From positions 62,001 through 126,000 of the forward strand of contig NZ_JASVVV010000002.1 of NCBI RefSeq assembly GCF_030287405.1: 64,000 bases of DNA, given 5' to 3'. The DNA comes from Halalkalicoccus sp. NIPERK01 (GTDB lineage Archaea > Halobacteriota > Halobacteria > Halobacteriales > Halalkalicoccaceae). Under the pieces are notes generated by a model. That model saw nothing but the letters and a program-made list of their open reading frames with translations. It made no database searches and was not told where the DNA came from. A program made the translations under genes and the position numbers. Shown one piece after another: positions 9,258 through 17,874 of the stretch (its first letter is position 1; each line of letters starts with the position of its first letter).

Positions 9258-10003
9258 ACGGCGAGACGAAGGTCGGCATCGAGGGCGTGAGCAAGCGTTA
9301 TTCGGGCGCTCAGGGTCCGATACAGGCGCTCGACGACGTGAGCTTCGCGGTCGAGTCGGGGGAGTTCGTCTGCATCGTCGGCCCCTCGGGCTGTGGGAAA
9401 TCGACCCTGTTTCGGATCGTCGCCGGCCTCGAGGAGGCGAGCGCGGGGATCGTCACCCTCGACGGCGAACGGGTGAGGGAACCGACGACCGATATGGGAA
9501 TCGTCTTTCAGGAGTATCACCTGTTCCCGTGGCGCACGGTCGAAAAGAACGTCGCCTTCGGACTCGAACAGCAGGGCGTTTCGGACCCCGAGCGCGAGCG
9601 TCGAGTCGGGGAACTGATCGATCTGGTGGGTCTGTCGGGCTTCGAGGAGGCGTATCCGAGCGACCTCTCGGGCGGGATGAAACAGCGCGTCGCCATCGCT
9701 CGTGCGCTCGCGGTCGATCCGGCCATTCTGCTGATGGACGAACCGTTCGGGGCGGTCGACGCCCAGACGCGCGCCCGCCTGCAGGAGGAGCTACTGGAGA
9801 TCTGGCGCGAGACGGAGAAGACGGTGCTGTTCGTGACCCACGACGTGAGCGAGGCGGTCACGCTCGCCGACCGCGTCGTGGTGATGGGGACCGAACCGGG
9901 CCACGTCCGCGAGATCGTCGGGATCGACCTCCCGCGCCCGCGCGAACGGACCGATTCCGGGTTCGTCGAGTACGAGAAGCGGATCCGCGGGCTGATCGCC
10001 TAA
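9248..10003 (+). CDS. NitT/TauT-family ABC transporter ATP-binding protein
   Basis: A 251-residue ABC ATPase with every catalytic element: Walker [10 protein letters not shown] near residue 45, Q-loop [10 protein letters not shown] near 85, signature LSGGMKQR near 141, Walker [13 protein letters not shown] near 161 and the switch histidine in FVTHDVSEA near 195. It powers uptake by the preceding permease and binding protein. The ATG at 9248 lies inside the permease end. It ends convergently against a small gene, overlapping it by 4 bases. Confidence 0.93.
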   Translation: MGVDGETKVGIEGVSKRYSGAQGPIQALDDVSFAVESGEFVCIVGPSGCGKSTLFRIVAGLEEASAGIVTLDGERVREPTTDMGIVFQEYHLFPWRTVEKNVAFGLEQQGVSDPERERRVGELIDLVGLSGFEEAYPSDLSGGMKQRVAIARALAVDPAILLMDEPFGAVDAQTRARLQEELLEIWRETEKTVLFVTHDVSEAVTLADRVVVMGTEPGHVREIVGIDLPRPRERTDSGFVEYEKRIRGLIA

Positions 10004-10149
10004 CCCCGGAACTCCTCGCGCAGGTCGTCGACGTGGCCCTCCAGAACCGAGAGCGCCGCGTCGGCGTCCATGTAGCCCTGTTCGTACTCCGAGAGCACGT
10101 AGCCCGCGTCGTCGAGGAACTCCTCGACGCTCTCTTCGAGTTCTGCCAT
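10000..10149 (-). CDS. Small acidic protein of unknown function, 49 aa
   Basis: A 49-residue ORF from ATG at 10149 reading [20 protein letters not shown] and on to [20 protein letters not shown]. It is very acidic with an amphipathic helical pattern and haloarchaeal codon use. Its frame fits the space between the ABC ATPase and the RND exporter, with the stop overlapping the ATPase end by 4 bases. No domain recognised. It may be a regulator or adaptor of a neighbour, but nothing in the sequence shows this. Confidence 0.6.
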   Translation of the reverse strand: MAELEESVEEFLDDAGYVLSEYEQGYMDADAALSVLEGHVDDLREEFRG

Positions 10150-10179
10150 ACCCTTCCTACGTCCTCGAGGGAGATGAAC

Positions 10180-13100
10180 CTAATCCGATCCGCCTGCGGG
10201 TGTGGCCGTCTCGGTCTCCGCGGTGTGCCCGCGATCCGGGCCGAGATACCGCGTCCAGACAACGAGCAGGCTCGGCAGGACGAACACGCTCGCGAGGAAG
10301 GCGTAGACGATGGTCAGCCCCGTGATGAGGCCGAACTGCTGGAGCGGCGGGAGGATGGCGAAGACGAGCACGCCGAAGCCGCCGACGGTGGTCGCGGCGC
10401 TGCCCAGGAGCGCGCCGCCCGTTCCGCGAACGCTGCGATCGAGGGCTTCGAAGAGGCCGTAGCCGCGCTCGCGTTCGAGCAGGAACCGCTCGGTCATGTG
10501 GACGTTGTACGCCACCCCCAGCCCGATGGTGAGGCTGGTGATCGTCCCGGTCATCACGTTGAAGGGGATCCCAAGCAGGTACATCGTCCCGAGGATCCAC
10601 GCCACCGAGAGGACGATGGGGAGGAGCGTCACGGCCCCGATGACCGCGCTGCCGTGGGCCCACCGGTAGGCGAGCATGAGGAAGGCGAACACCGCCACGA
10701 GCGTGACGAGCATGCTCTCGATGACGGTCCGAAGGAGTTCCTCCTCGACGATCCCGAAGACGATCAACTGGCCCGTCGCGGTCGCCTCCAACCCGTCGCC
10801 GTCGAGGACGGCCGCCACGGCGCGCGTCTCCTCGGTCGCCAGGTCGGTCCCGGCGGAGCCCCGAATCGAGATCACGAGGCGGAACGACTCGTACTCGGCC
10901 GTCTCCGTCCGGTAGATCACGTCCTCGGCAGCCTCGGCGTCGGCCACGAACAGCGCGTCGTAGACGCCCTCGACGTTCTCGTCGGGGACGCCGTCGCCGG
11001 TGGTGTCGGCGCTCGAAAACGTCTCCTCGAACGCCTCGTCCTCCTCGGCGACGGCCTCCATGACCGACAGCGGGCTTCGGACGTCGGCCTCGCCGCTCGA
11101 GAGGACGACCGCCGAGTCGCTCTCCCCCGCTAGCCCCTCGGCCTCGGCGAGTCGTTCGAGCGCGTCGTCGCGGGTGACGTCGCCCTCGACGAGCACCTCC
11201 GTTCGCGTGTCCTCGCGCAGGAAGTTCCCGTTGACGTACTCGAGGTTCGCCTTCGAGTCGTACTCCCCGGCGGCCAGCGGTCCCGGCAGGCTCTTCATCC
11301 ACTCGGGGGGATCGTCCGCGATGAAGTCCTCCTGCTCGAAGGTGGTGTCGATCCCCGCCGCGCCGTAGGCGCTGCCCGCCGTGAGCAGGAGCGCGACGGC
11401 GATCACGGCCCACGGGGCGCGTCGTGCGGCCCGCCCGCCCAGCGAGAGGAAGTCGCCCGCGGGACCGCCGCCGGTCCCGAACGCCCGTCGTCTCCTGTCG
11501 TAGCCGCGCGATTCGAGCGCGGCGTCGAGTTCGACCTTCGCCGCGGGGATCAGCAGGCCGAAGATCAACAGCGCGGAGACGATGCCGAACGCGCTCGCGA
11601 CCCCGAACTCGCGGATCGGACCCACGGGGCTGACGAGGTTCGAGAGGAAGCCGATCACCGCGGTCGCCGTGACCCAGACGAGCGCCATGCCGAGTCCCGA
11701 GAGGACGACCGCCATCGCCCGCCGGGTGCCCTCGCCGGTCTCGGCGCGCTGCTCGCGGGTCGTCGCGCCCCGCTCGCTATCCGAGACGCGTTGCGTCTCG
11801 CGCTGCTCGCGGTGGCGCATGAACACGTGGATCGCGTAGTCGATCGACAGCCCCACCAGGAGGACGGGAACCGCGATCATGATCTGATTGAACGCAATCC
11901 CTGCCCAGCCCATGAACCCAAACGTCCACAGGAGGACGGCGAGAATGCCGACGCCGCCGAGGGCGATGTCCAGCGGATCACGGTAGGCGATCGCCAGCAC
12001 GCACACCACGAACGCCAGCGCCAGCGGCAGGACGATCCCCAGGCTGTCCGCGAGCGAGCGGTCGATCTCGTCGGTGATGATACCGGACCCGAAGACGAAC
12101 GCCGAGTCGAAGCGCTCCTCGACGATCGCCGCCATCGCGAGCTGTGAGTCGACCAGCGAGTCCGGCGCCTCGCCCTCGACGCTCGCCTCCTCCTCGGTGA
12201 CCTGGGTGACGTAGATCGCCCGGGCGTCGGCGGTCGTCGAACCCGGCTCGTAGTCGGTCGGCAGGAAGACGAAGACCTCGCGCGGGGCGTCCTCGTCGAG
12301 CACCGTCTCGAGCACGTCGTCGATCTCCGACTGGCTCATCGACTCCAACTGTGCGATCTGCTCCTCCCTGCTCGGGTCGATCTCGGAGATCGCCGCGAAC
12401 TCCTCTTCGAGCGCCTCGCCGTCCTCTTCGAGGGCGTCGGCCTCCCGCTCCACCGCCTCGCCCTCGGCTTCGAGGTCCTCGGATCGCTCCTCGAGGGCCG
12501 CGCGGTCCGCTTCGAGGGCGTCGCCGCGCTCTTCGAGGCGCTCCTGGCGCTCCTCTAGCGCCGCGGCGTCGACCTCCAGGGCCTCCCCGCGGTCGGCCAG
12601 ATCGGCGCTCGCCGGGGCGAGCACCTCGCCCTCGATGGCGTCGTAGGCGCTCTCGATCTCGGCGGCGGGTTCGGCGCTTCGGGCATCGTACTCCTCCTCG
12701 GTGATCCCGCCCGCCCGGTACTGCGCTTCGAGCGCGTTCAGTTCGGCCTGTGCGTCGGCCACGTCGTCGATCAGCGGCGAGAAGGCGGCGTACTCCGCCG
12801 CCGGAAGGCGCTCTCTGGACTCGGCGTCGAGGTCCCCCATGCCCGCCCCGTACTCCGCTTCGGTGATCTCCCCGCGGTCGTAGGCGACCCGCAGATCGCG
12901 GGTCTCGTTCAGCGTCTCGGCCATGAACTCCCCGCGGGCCTCGAGGTCGGCCCGCTCCTCCGCGAGTTCTCCCCGTCGCTCCTCCAGTTCGGCGGCGTCC
13001 GCTTCGAGGTCGGCGGCGTCGTCCTCGAGGGCGTCGCCGCGTTCGGCGAGTTCCTCGCCCTCCGACTCGATGGCCTCGCCCTCGGCTTCGAGCCGTTCGC

Positions 13101-13545
13101 TCCGCTCTTCGAGCGTCTCGCCCCGCGTTTCGAGGTCCTCGGATCTCGTCTCCAGTTCGTCGGCGCGCTCCTGTCGGATCGCGGCCGTCGCGACGACGTT
13201 CGAGAGGTCGCCGAACGGCTCCTCGGCGAGCGTCGCGTTGATCGTCTCGTTCCCGCGGAACTCCCCCTGGAGTTCGAGCGTCGAGATCAACGACCCCTTC
13301 GAGAGGGCGTTTTCCTCGCGGACGATCAACTGGGCCGTCGTGGTGTTCTCGTCGCCGCCGAAGCGCTCGTCGATGTACGCCTGTGCGTCGGCCTCGTCGC
13401 TGTCGGTCCGGAACTGATCCAGCGACGAGGACTGTTCGATCGCCCCGACGCCGCTCCCGAGAAGCAGCGTCACGACCAGAAAGACGGCGACGACGGCCCG
13501 ACTCCGCCGGGTGACGAACCCGATCAGTCGATCCGTCGCACGCAC
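10180..13545 (-). CDS. RND superfamily (MMPL-like) transporter with coiled-coil insert
   Basis: A 1121-residue membrane exporter with the duplicated RND layout: one helix near residues 17-35, a long extracellular loop, a helix bundle around 470-680, a second extracellular domain (about 720-940) and a final five-helix bundle. The first loop contains two long Glu/Leu heptad regions (about residues 125-215 and 312-385) separated by two short segments resembling SHOCT motifs (about 215-240 and 266-292). Relatives export lipids or hydrophobic compounds using an ion gradient; the substrate here is unknown. The start codon at 13545 gives a correct signal-anchor N-terminus, MRATDRLIGFVTRRSRAVV. An AT-rich stretch at 13572-13612 is the likely promoter. 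Confidence 0.85.
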   Translation of the reverse strand: MRATDRLIGFVTRRSRAVVAVFLVVTLLLGSGVGAIEQSSSLDQFRTDSDEADAQAYIDERFGGDENTTTAQLIVREENALSKGSLISTLELQGEFRGNETINATLAEEPFGDLSNVVATAAIRQERADELETRSEDLETRGETLEERSERLEAEGEAIESEGEELAERGDALEDDAADLEADAAELEERRGELAEERADLEARGEFMAETLNETRDLRVAYDRGEITEAEYGAGMGDLDAESRERLPAAEYAAFSPLIDDVADAQAELNALEAQYRAGGITEEEYDARSAEPAAEIESAYDAIEGEVLAPASADLADRGEALEVDAAALEERQERLEERGDALEADRAALEERSEDLEAEGEAVEREADALEEDGEALEEEFAAISEIDPSREEQIAQLESMSQSEIDDVLETVLDEDAPREVFVFLPTDYEPGSTTADARAIYVTQVTEEEASVEGEAPDSLVDSQLAMAAIVEERFDSAFVFGSGIITDEIDRSLADSLGIVLPLALAFVVCVLAIAYRDPLDIALGGVGILAVLLWTFGFMGWAGIAFNQIMIAVPVLLVGLSIDYAIHVFMRHREQRETQRVSDSERGATTREQRAETGEGTRRAMAVVLSGLGMALVWVTATAVIGFLSNLVSPVGPIREFGVASAFGIVSALLIFGLLIPAAKVELDAALESRGYDRRRRAFGTGGGPAGDFLSLGGRAARRAPWAVIAVALLLTAGSAYGAAGIDTTFEQEDFIADDPPEWMKSLPGPLAAGEYDSKANLEYVNGNFLREDTRTEVLVEGDVTRDDALERLAEAEGLAGESDSAVVLSSGEADVRSPLSVMEAVAEEDEAFEETFSSADTTGDGVPDENVEGVYDALFVADAEAAEDVIYRTETAEYESFRLVISIRGSAGTDLATEETRAVAAVLDGDGLEATATGQLIVFGIVEEELLRTVIESMLVTLVAVFAFLMLAYRWAHGSAVIGAVTLLPIVLSVAWILGTMYLLGIPFNVMTGTITSLTIGLGVAYNVHMTERFLLERERGYGLFEALDRSVRGTGGALLGSAATTVGGFGVLVFAILPPLQQFGLITGLTIVYAFLASVFVLPSLLVVWTRYLGPDRGHTAETETATPAGGSD
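12390..13173 (-). repeat. Heptad-type internal repeat in the RND exporter gene
   Basis: The DNA encodes recurring units of the type LEERGEALEAEGEALEE, so near-identical 20-40 base stretches (GAG/GAC/GCG-rich) recur many times on the minus strand. Two blocks are separated by a non-repetitive stretch at about 12614-12903. Confidence 0.7.
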
Positions 13546-13646
13546 GCACTCACCCCGAACTGCTCGATCATCGAATTGTCTATACTATCCTACAAACACA
13601 AAACACATAATCGTTTCGAGACGACTGTCGCCGCGTCACACGGGCG

Positions 13647-14387
13647 TCACTGGTACATCCCGACGGGCCGCGCCTGCGTGCTCTCCTCGTCGCCGGCCTG
13701 TTGCATCCGCTGGGCGAGTTGCTCGCGCTGGTCCCTGATTCGTTCGGCCTGTTCGACGAGTCGGTCGACGTCGACCTCGACGTCGACGATGGGGGCGATA
13801 CCGTTCTGCAACAACGCGCGGGCGGCCTCCGGGTCCGGGAAGTTGGGGTCGCTCTCGACGATCAGGCCGACGCTCGCCAGCCCCGACTCCGTGGCCTGGT
13901 TGAGCAGCGCGCCCGTCGGCCCGCTGATGACGCCCGTCTCCCGCGGCGGGACGATCCCCGCTCGGTCGAGGTGGTTGATCGCGTCGCCGGTGGCGACGCC
14001 GTAGACCTCGGGGGTCCCCTCCTTCTCGGCGGGTCGCCCGCTCAGGTAGACCGGCGTCACCTCGTGTTCTGCCAACCACCCCGAGACGCAGGCGGCGAAC
14101 TCGGGCGCGCCCGCCCCCGAGATCGGCACCTCGCTCTGGAGTGCGAGCAGGTCCCGGTCGGGGTCGGCGTAGAGCCTGACCGGCGCCTTGAGTTCGTCGT
14201 CGTCCTCGTGGTAGACGCCGATCTGGGGAAGGCCGTCGCAGTGGACGCTCGCGTAGTGGGTCATCGAGAACTCCTCGATCAGGTGGTCGGTGGCGATCTT
14301 GCCCACGAGCCCCACGCCGGGAAGCCCCTCGACGAGGAACGGCCGGTCGAGCGGGACCGATTCGTCGTGAATGTTAATCCGTGCCAT
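13647..14387 (-). CDS. PAC2 family protein (proteasome-assembly-chaperone-like)
   Basis: A 246-residue protein with the PAC2 hallmark near its start, LVEGLPGVGLVGKIATDHL (about residues 17-35), then GLPQIGVYHEDD, EVYGVATGD and the SGPTGALLNQA loop. C-terminal residues (about 200-246) form a charged helix. Archaeal PAC2 proteins are related to eukaryotic proteasome assembly chaperones, but a specific role is not proven. ATG at 14387 is chosen because MARINIHDES begins the conserved region and a TATA-like GGTTTATG lies 28 bases upstream (14412-14419). It lies 101 bases upstream of the exporter promoter end, same strand but probably a separate transcript. Confidence 0.88.
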   Translation of the reverse strand: MARINIHDESVPLDRPFLVEGLPGVGLVGKIATDHLIEEFSMTHYASVHCDGLPQIGVYHEDDDELKAPVRLYADPDRDLLALQSEVPISGAGAPEFAACVSGWLAEHEVTPVYLSGRPAEKEGTPEVYGVATGDAINHLDRAGIVPPRETGVISGPTGALLNQATESGLASVGLIVESDPNFPDPEAARALLQNGIAPIVDVEVDVDRLVEQAERIRDQREQLAQRMQQAGDEESTQARPVGMYQ

Positions 14388-14733
14388 GGTTGGAGGGACG
14401 CGAGCCACACCCATAAACCGACTGCCGGACCGGATGGACCTAGTAGGGGACCCATCGGCTCGGGTACGGACTCGGTGGTGGTATGCCAAGCGCCCGCGTC
14501 ACGCACATCGGTGCCCATCAGTACGGCGTTAAAACGACAATGGTCCCGTCCGAGTATCCGGGTTGAACGCTCAATTAACGAAACGAGAGGGGGGCCCGAT
14601 CACGGAGCGTTGAGGCCCGAGCCAGCGAGGCGCACAGTTGATGTACCACCGGCGCCTGACCTACGTGTCGGAGAACGATGTTTAAAAACGGACGAATCGG
14701 AGCAGGTGGGGACCGAGCCAGTAGGAAACGCGA
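14388..14733 (+). other. 346-base intergenic region
   Basis: Between divergent genes. It holds the TATA-like box of the PAC2 gene (14412-14419, reverse strand) and a forward TATA-like TTTAAAA at 14681-14687 that probably serves the DUF7344-like gene with a short leader. Two other AT-rich boxes (GTTAAAAC near 14527 and CAATTAAC near 14572) could be promoters but no credible ORF follows them. I see no tRNA or strong hairpin. Confidence 0.5.
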
Positions 14734-15078
14734 ATGAGTACGGCCGGCCCGTGGGCGCTCTCGCTGGACGCGATATTCGAACTGCTGTGCCGGCGGCGTC
14801 GGCGATACGCGCTGTACGCGCTCTACCGGAACGGGGAGAACGGGATGGGCCTCGACGGGTTGACCTCCCGGGTCCGTCAGCTAGAGGCCGAGGACCGCGA
14901 CAGTGCCCGCGACGGGATCCGGGAGGAACTTCGCGACCGACACGTCCCGAAACTGGTCGAGGCACACGTCGTCGACTACGACGACCGAACCGATACGATC
15001 CGGTATCGCGGCCAGCCGTCGCTCGAGGAGTGGATCGAACACGCCGAGTTCAAGGAAGGCAAGCGCCCCGAGCCGTAG
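14734..15078 (+). CDS. Haloarchaeal winged-helix protein (DUF7344-like)
   Basis: A 114-residue soluble protein with the haloarchaeal small wHTH pattern: ALSLDAIFELLCRRRRRYALYAL at the start, a central helical part ending in an HVPKLVEAHVVDYDDRT wing (about residues 72-88) and a C-terminal YRGQPSLEEWI. From memory this corresponds to the family called DUF7344, thought to be DNA-binding. It probably acts as a transcription regulator, target unknown. The upstream TATA box at 14681-14687 gives a leader of about 20 bases. The downstream RNA methyltransferase starts 38 bases later on the same strand. Confidence 0.75.
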   Translation: MSTAGPWALSLDAIFELLCRRRRRYALYALYRNGENGMGLDGLTSRVRQLEAEDRDSARDGIREELRDRHVPKLVEAHVVDYDDRTDTIRYRGQPSLEEWIEHAEFKEGKRPEP

Positions 15079-15116
15079 CGAAACCTACAAGCGACCCACG
15101 CGGCTATCGGGAAGCG

Positions 15117-16025
15117 ATGGAGGTGCTCTCGCGGTACGAACCGATCGTCGAGGACTTCGAGGCCTTTCTCGCCGCCTGCGAGCGCCCGCTGCCCTCGGTC
15201 GTCCGCGTGAACACGGTCAAGGCCGGCGTCGAACGGACGAAACGCGCCCTCGACGAGGAGGGAGTGGGCTACGAGGGCCGCGAGTGGAACCCCGGCGTAT
15301 TGGAACTCGATACGGACAAACCGGGCAACACGTGGCCGTACTTCCACGGCTGGATCCACGGCCAGGAGGAGATCTCCTCGCTGCCCGCGACGGTGCTCGC
15401 GCCCGAACCCGGCGAACGCGTCCTCGATGCGTGTGCCGCTCCAGGGGGGAAAACCGCCCAGATCGCCGCGCTGATGGACGACACCGGCCTCGTAGTCGCC
15501 AACGACAACAACCTCGGGCGGCTCTCGGCGCTCCGATTCAACGCCGAACGCCTCGGATTAACGAACGTCGCCGTCACCCGCCAGGACGCCCGGAACTTCT
15601 CGCTGAAACCCTTCGGGTTCGACGCCTTCGACCGCGTGCTCGTCGACGCCCCCTGTTCGTGTGAGGGCATCATCCGGAAACGGCCTGACACCCTCGAGGA
15701 GTGGAGCCTCTCGCACGTCGAGGGCGTTTCAGGGGTGCAGAAGGGCATCCTCAAACGGGCGATCCAGTCCACCCGTTCCGGAGGCACCGTCGTCTACTCG
15801 ACGTGTACGTTCGCCCCCGAGGAGAACGAGGCCGTACTCGATCACGTCCTGGAGAACGAGAACTGTCGGGTCGTCGGGTTCGACACGCCGCTGGAGTCGC
15901 GGTCGGGCGTCACCGAGTGGAACGGAGAAGAATACGACGGGTCGGTCGAGAAGGCGAGACGCTACTACCCGCACCACAACGACACGGGCGGCTTCTTCTG
16001 TGCGAAACTGGAGGTGGCGGGATGA
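15117..16025 (+). CDS. RsmB/NOP2-family RNA m5C methyltransferase
   Basis: A 302-residue SAM-dependent methyltransferase. The SAM-binding motif I is DACAAPGGKTAQIAAL (about residues 104-119). Both catalytic cysteines of the family are present, in DAPCSCEG (motif IV, about residue 180) and VYSTCTFAPEEN (motif VI, about 227). These enzymes put a methyl group on C5 of cytosine in rRNA or tRNA; the target is not readable from sequence. The protein lacks the C-terminal PUA-like domain found in bacterial RsmF; the next gene, overlapping by 4 bases, may supply it in trans. Confidence 0.92.
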   Translation: MEVLSRYEPIVEDFEAFLAACERPLPSVVRVNTVKAGVERTKRALDEEGVGYEGREWNPGVLELDTDKPGNTWPYFHGWIHGQEEISSLPATVLAPEPGERVLDACAAPGGKTAQIAALMDDTGLVVANDNNLGRLSALRFNAERLGLTNVAVTRQDARNFSLKPFGFDAFDRVLVDAPCSCEGIIRKRPDTLEEWSLSHVEGVSGVQKGILKRAIQSTRSGGTVVYSTCTFAPEENEAVLDHVLENENCRVVGFDTPLESRSGVTEWNGEEYDGSVEKARRYYPHHNDTGGFFCAKLEVAG

Positions 16026-16528
16026 GTGAATCCAATTCGGGTCAGCGTTTCGACCGCCTGCCCGCCACCGACACCGAGCGCGAACTCGAAAAGCGAGCCA
16101 CCCGCGAGGAGGTTCTGGAGTGGTGGGACGAGCGCTTCGGGATCGGTCCCGAGGAGTTCGAGGAGCACACCTTCTGGGAGAAGGGCGCGGGCAAGATCTG
16201 GATTCTTCACGGCGAGGTCCCCTCACCCACCGAGATCGAGGGGCTGGGAATGAAGTTCCTCAGGACCCGCCAGGAACACTGGAAGCCGACGACGAACGCC
16301 GTCCAGCGGTTCGGGCACGCGGCGACACGCAACGTGATCGACCTCGATCCGGCGGAAGCGGATCGGTTCGTCCGCGGCGAGGATCAGGACATCGAGTGGG
16401 ACGGCGACTGGGGCTACCTGATCGCCGCCCACGAACTCGCGGGCGAGCGCGAACCCCTCGGAGTCGGCCTCTACCTCCACGGCGAACTGCGCTCGACGGT
16501 GCCGAAGGGGCGGCGGCGCGAGGACTGA
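16022..16528 (+). CDS. PUA-like RNA-binding partner of the RsmF-type methyltransferase (DUF7122-like)
   Basis: A 168-residue protein whose ATG overlaps the methyltransferase stop. It has the form of an RsmF/NIP7-type C-terminal unit: RLPATDTERELEKRATREEVLEWW at the start, then AGKIWILHGEVP near residue 59, GMKFLRTRQEHWKPTTNAVQRFG near residue 75 and a C-terminal PUA-like part (VGLYLHGELRSTVPKGRRRED). Translational coupling and domain content suggest it binds RNA for the neighbouring enzyme. The family name is from memory; the role is inference. Confidence 0.75.
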   Translation: MSESNSGQRFDRLPATDTERELEKRATREEVLEWWDERFGIGPEEFEEHTFWEKGAGKIWILHGEVPSPTEIEGLGMKFLRTRQEHWKPTTNAVQRFGHAATRNVIDLDPAEADRFVRGEDQDIEWDGDWGYLIAAHELAGEREPLGVGLYLHGELRSTVPKGRRRED

Positions 16529-16554
16529 CCCGGTCCCGCTGGCCGCTATCCACA

Positions 16555-16562
16555 CGTTTTAG
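16555..16562 (+). promoter_or_regulatory. TATA-like box for the MFS gene
   Basis: CGTTTTAG is centred 28 bases before the GTG at 16587, which supports that GTG as a leaderless start. Confidence 0.55.
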
Positions 16563-16586
16563 CCGGGGTCGGATCAATCGCCGATA

Positions 16587-17759
16587 GTGCGCTGGGAGTA
16601 TCGGAACACGGTCCTCGTCCTCTGTACGCTCGCCTTTTTCGCGACGATGGTCGCCCGCCTCGTCATCAGCCCCGTCGTCCCCGCGATCGTCGACGAGTTC
16701 GGGACCTCCTCGGGCGCGATCGGACTCGCCCTCTCGGGGATGTGGGCGGCCTACGCCCTCTCGCAGTTCCCGTCGGGGCTTCTGGCCGACCGGTTCGGCG
16801 AGCGCCGGGTCATCCTCACCGCCGTCTCGACGACCGCGCTCGCGAGCGCCGCGCTCGCGCTCTCGCCCAGTATGGCCACGTTCGGCCTCTTCGCCGTGCT
16901 CCTCGGTGCGGGCGCGGGGCTTCACTACGTGGTCGCGACGACGCTTCTCACGCGGCTGTTCTCGAACACGGGCCGGGCGATCGGCCTCCACGTCACCGGC
17001 AGCCCGATCGCTGGTCTCTCCGCGCCGGTGCTTGCGGCCGCCATCGGCGCGCGCTACGGCTGGCGAGTCGCCCTCCTGCTCGGGACCGTCGCGGCGGTCC
17101 CGGTCGGGCTGGTGTTCGCCTGGAGAGTGAGGGAAACCGACCCCCAGCACCCCGAGCGATCGCTTCGCGAGGGGTTCGAGCCCCGGATCCTCGTCGGGCT
17201 CCTCTCGCGGCCGGCGATCGCCTATACTACTGTTCTCGCGGTGATCTCGGCGTTCACGTGGCAGGCGACCGCCTCCTTCCTCCCGTCGTTTCTGATCGCC
17301 CGCCACGGCTACTCGACGGCAGTAGCTGGACTTCTCTTCTCGCTGTACTTCGTCGCCCACGGCGTCTTCGCCCCGGCGATCGGCTCGTTCTCGGATCGGT
17401 TCGGCCGGGACCCGACGCTCGGGGCGACGCTCGCGGTCGGGATCGTCGCCTATCCGGTGCTCGTACTCGGCCCCTCGCTTCCCGTCGTCGTCCTCGGGGT
17501 CGTCCTCGCGGGGGTGGCGATGAGCTGGAGCGCTCCCTTACAGGACCGCTACATCGTCCGGCTCTCGGAGGGCGAGGAGAATAGGGGGTTCGGCCTCGTG
17601 CGAACGGTCTACATGCTGCTGGGCGCGCTCGGGAGCGTCGTCACCGGGACGCTCGCGGATCTGGCGGGCTGGGGCGTCGCCTACGGCGCGCTGGGGGTGC
17701 TGTTGACGCTCGCGGTCGGAAGCCTCGCGATCGTCCGACTCAGAGGGCTCGCGCTCTGA
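16587..17759 (+). CDS. MFS transporter
   Basis: A 390-residue, 12-helix major facilitator protein. The loop 2-3 signature GLLADRFGERRVILTAV lies near residue 65 and the equivalent SFSDRFGRDPTLGATLAV near residue 266. Start is a GTG with a TATA box 28 bases upstream. The subfamily looks like drug/proton antiporters or uptake carriers of the DHA type; the substrate cannot be assigned. It is convergent with the Bax1-like gene. Confidence 0.88.
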   Translation: MRWEYRNTVLVLCTLAFFATMVARLVISPVVPAIVDEFGTSSGAIGLALSGMWAAYALSQFPSGLLADRFGERRVILTAVSTTALASAALALSPSMATFGLFAVLLGAGAGLHYVVATTLLTRLFSNTGRAIGLHVTGSPIAGLSAPVLAAAIGARYGWRVALLLGTVAAVPVGLVFAWRVRETDPQHPERSLREGFEPRILVGLLSRPAIAYTTVLAVISAFTWQATASFLPSFLIARHGYSTAVAGLLFSLYFVAHGVFAPAIGSFSDRFGRDPTLGATLAVGIVAYPVLVLGPSLPVVVLGVVLAGVAMSWSAPLQDRYIVRLSEGEENRGFGLVRTVYMLLGALGSVVTGTLADLAGWGVAYGALGVLLTLAVGSLAIVRLRGLAL

Positions 17760-17840
17760 GGGTGGGAAAGGAAAAACTTCCCGAATCCACTGGGGTGGGG
17801 AGGGGATCAGCGGGACCGGGAAGTAATGAAGACTCTATTC

Positions 17841-17855
17841 CTCTAAATAAAAAGC
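17841..17855 (-). terminator. T-rich termination signal of the Bax1-like gene
   Basis: On the minus strand the sequence after the stop at 17875 runs into CTTTTTATTTAG, a T-rich stretch typical of archaeal intrinsic termination. No strong hairpin precedes it. Confidence 0.5.
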
Positions 17856-17874
17856 CTTTCGGTGGAGAAACAGG

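Noticed and set aside
12390-13173. Possible CRISPR-like or tandem DNA repeat
   Set aside because: The repetition comes from coded Leu/Glu heptads with variable codons and no spacer pattern.
17760-17840. GGGAA...TTCCC short hairpin after the MFS gene as a terminator
   Set aside because: Only a 5-base stem with no T-run on that strand; too weak to call.
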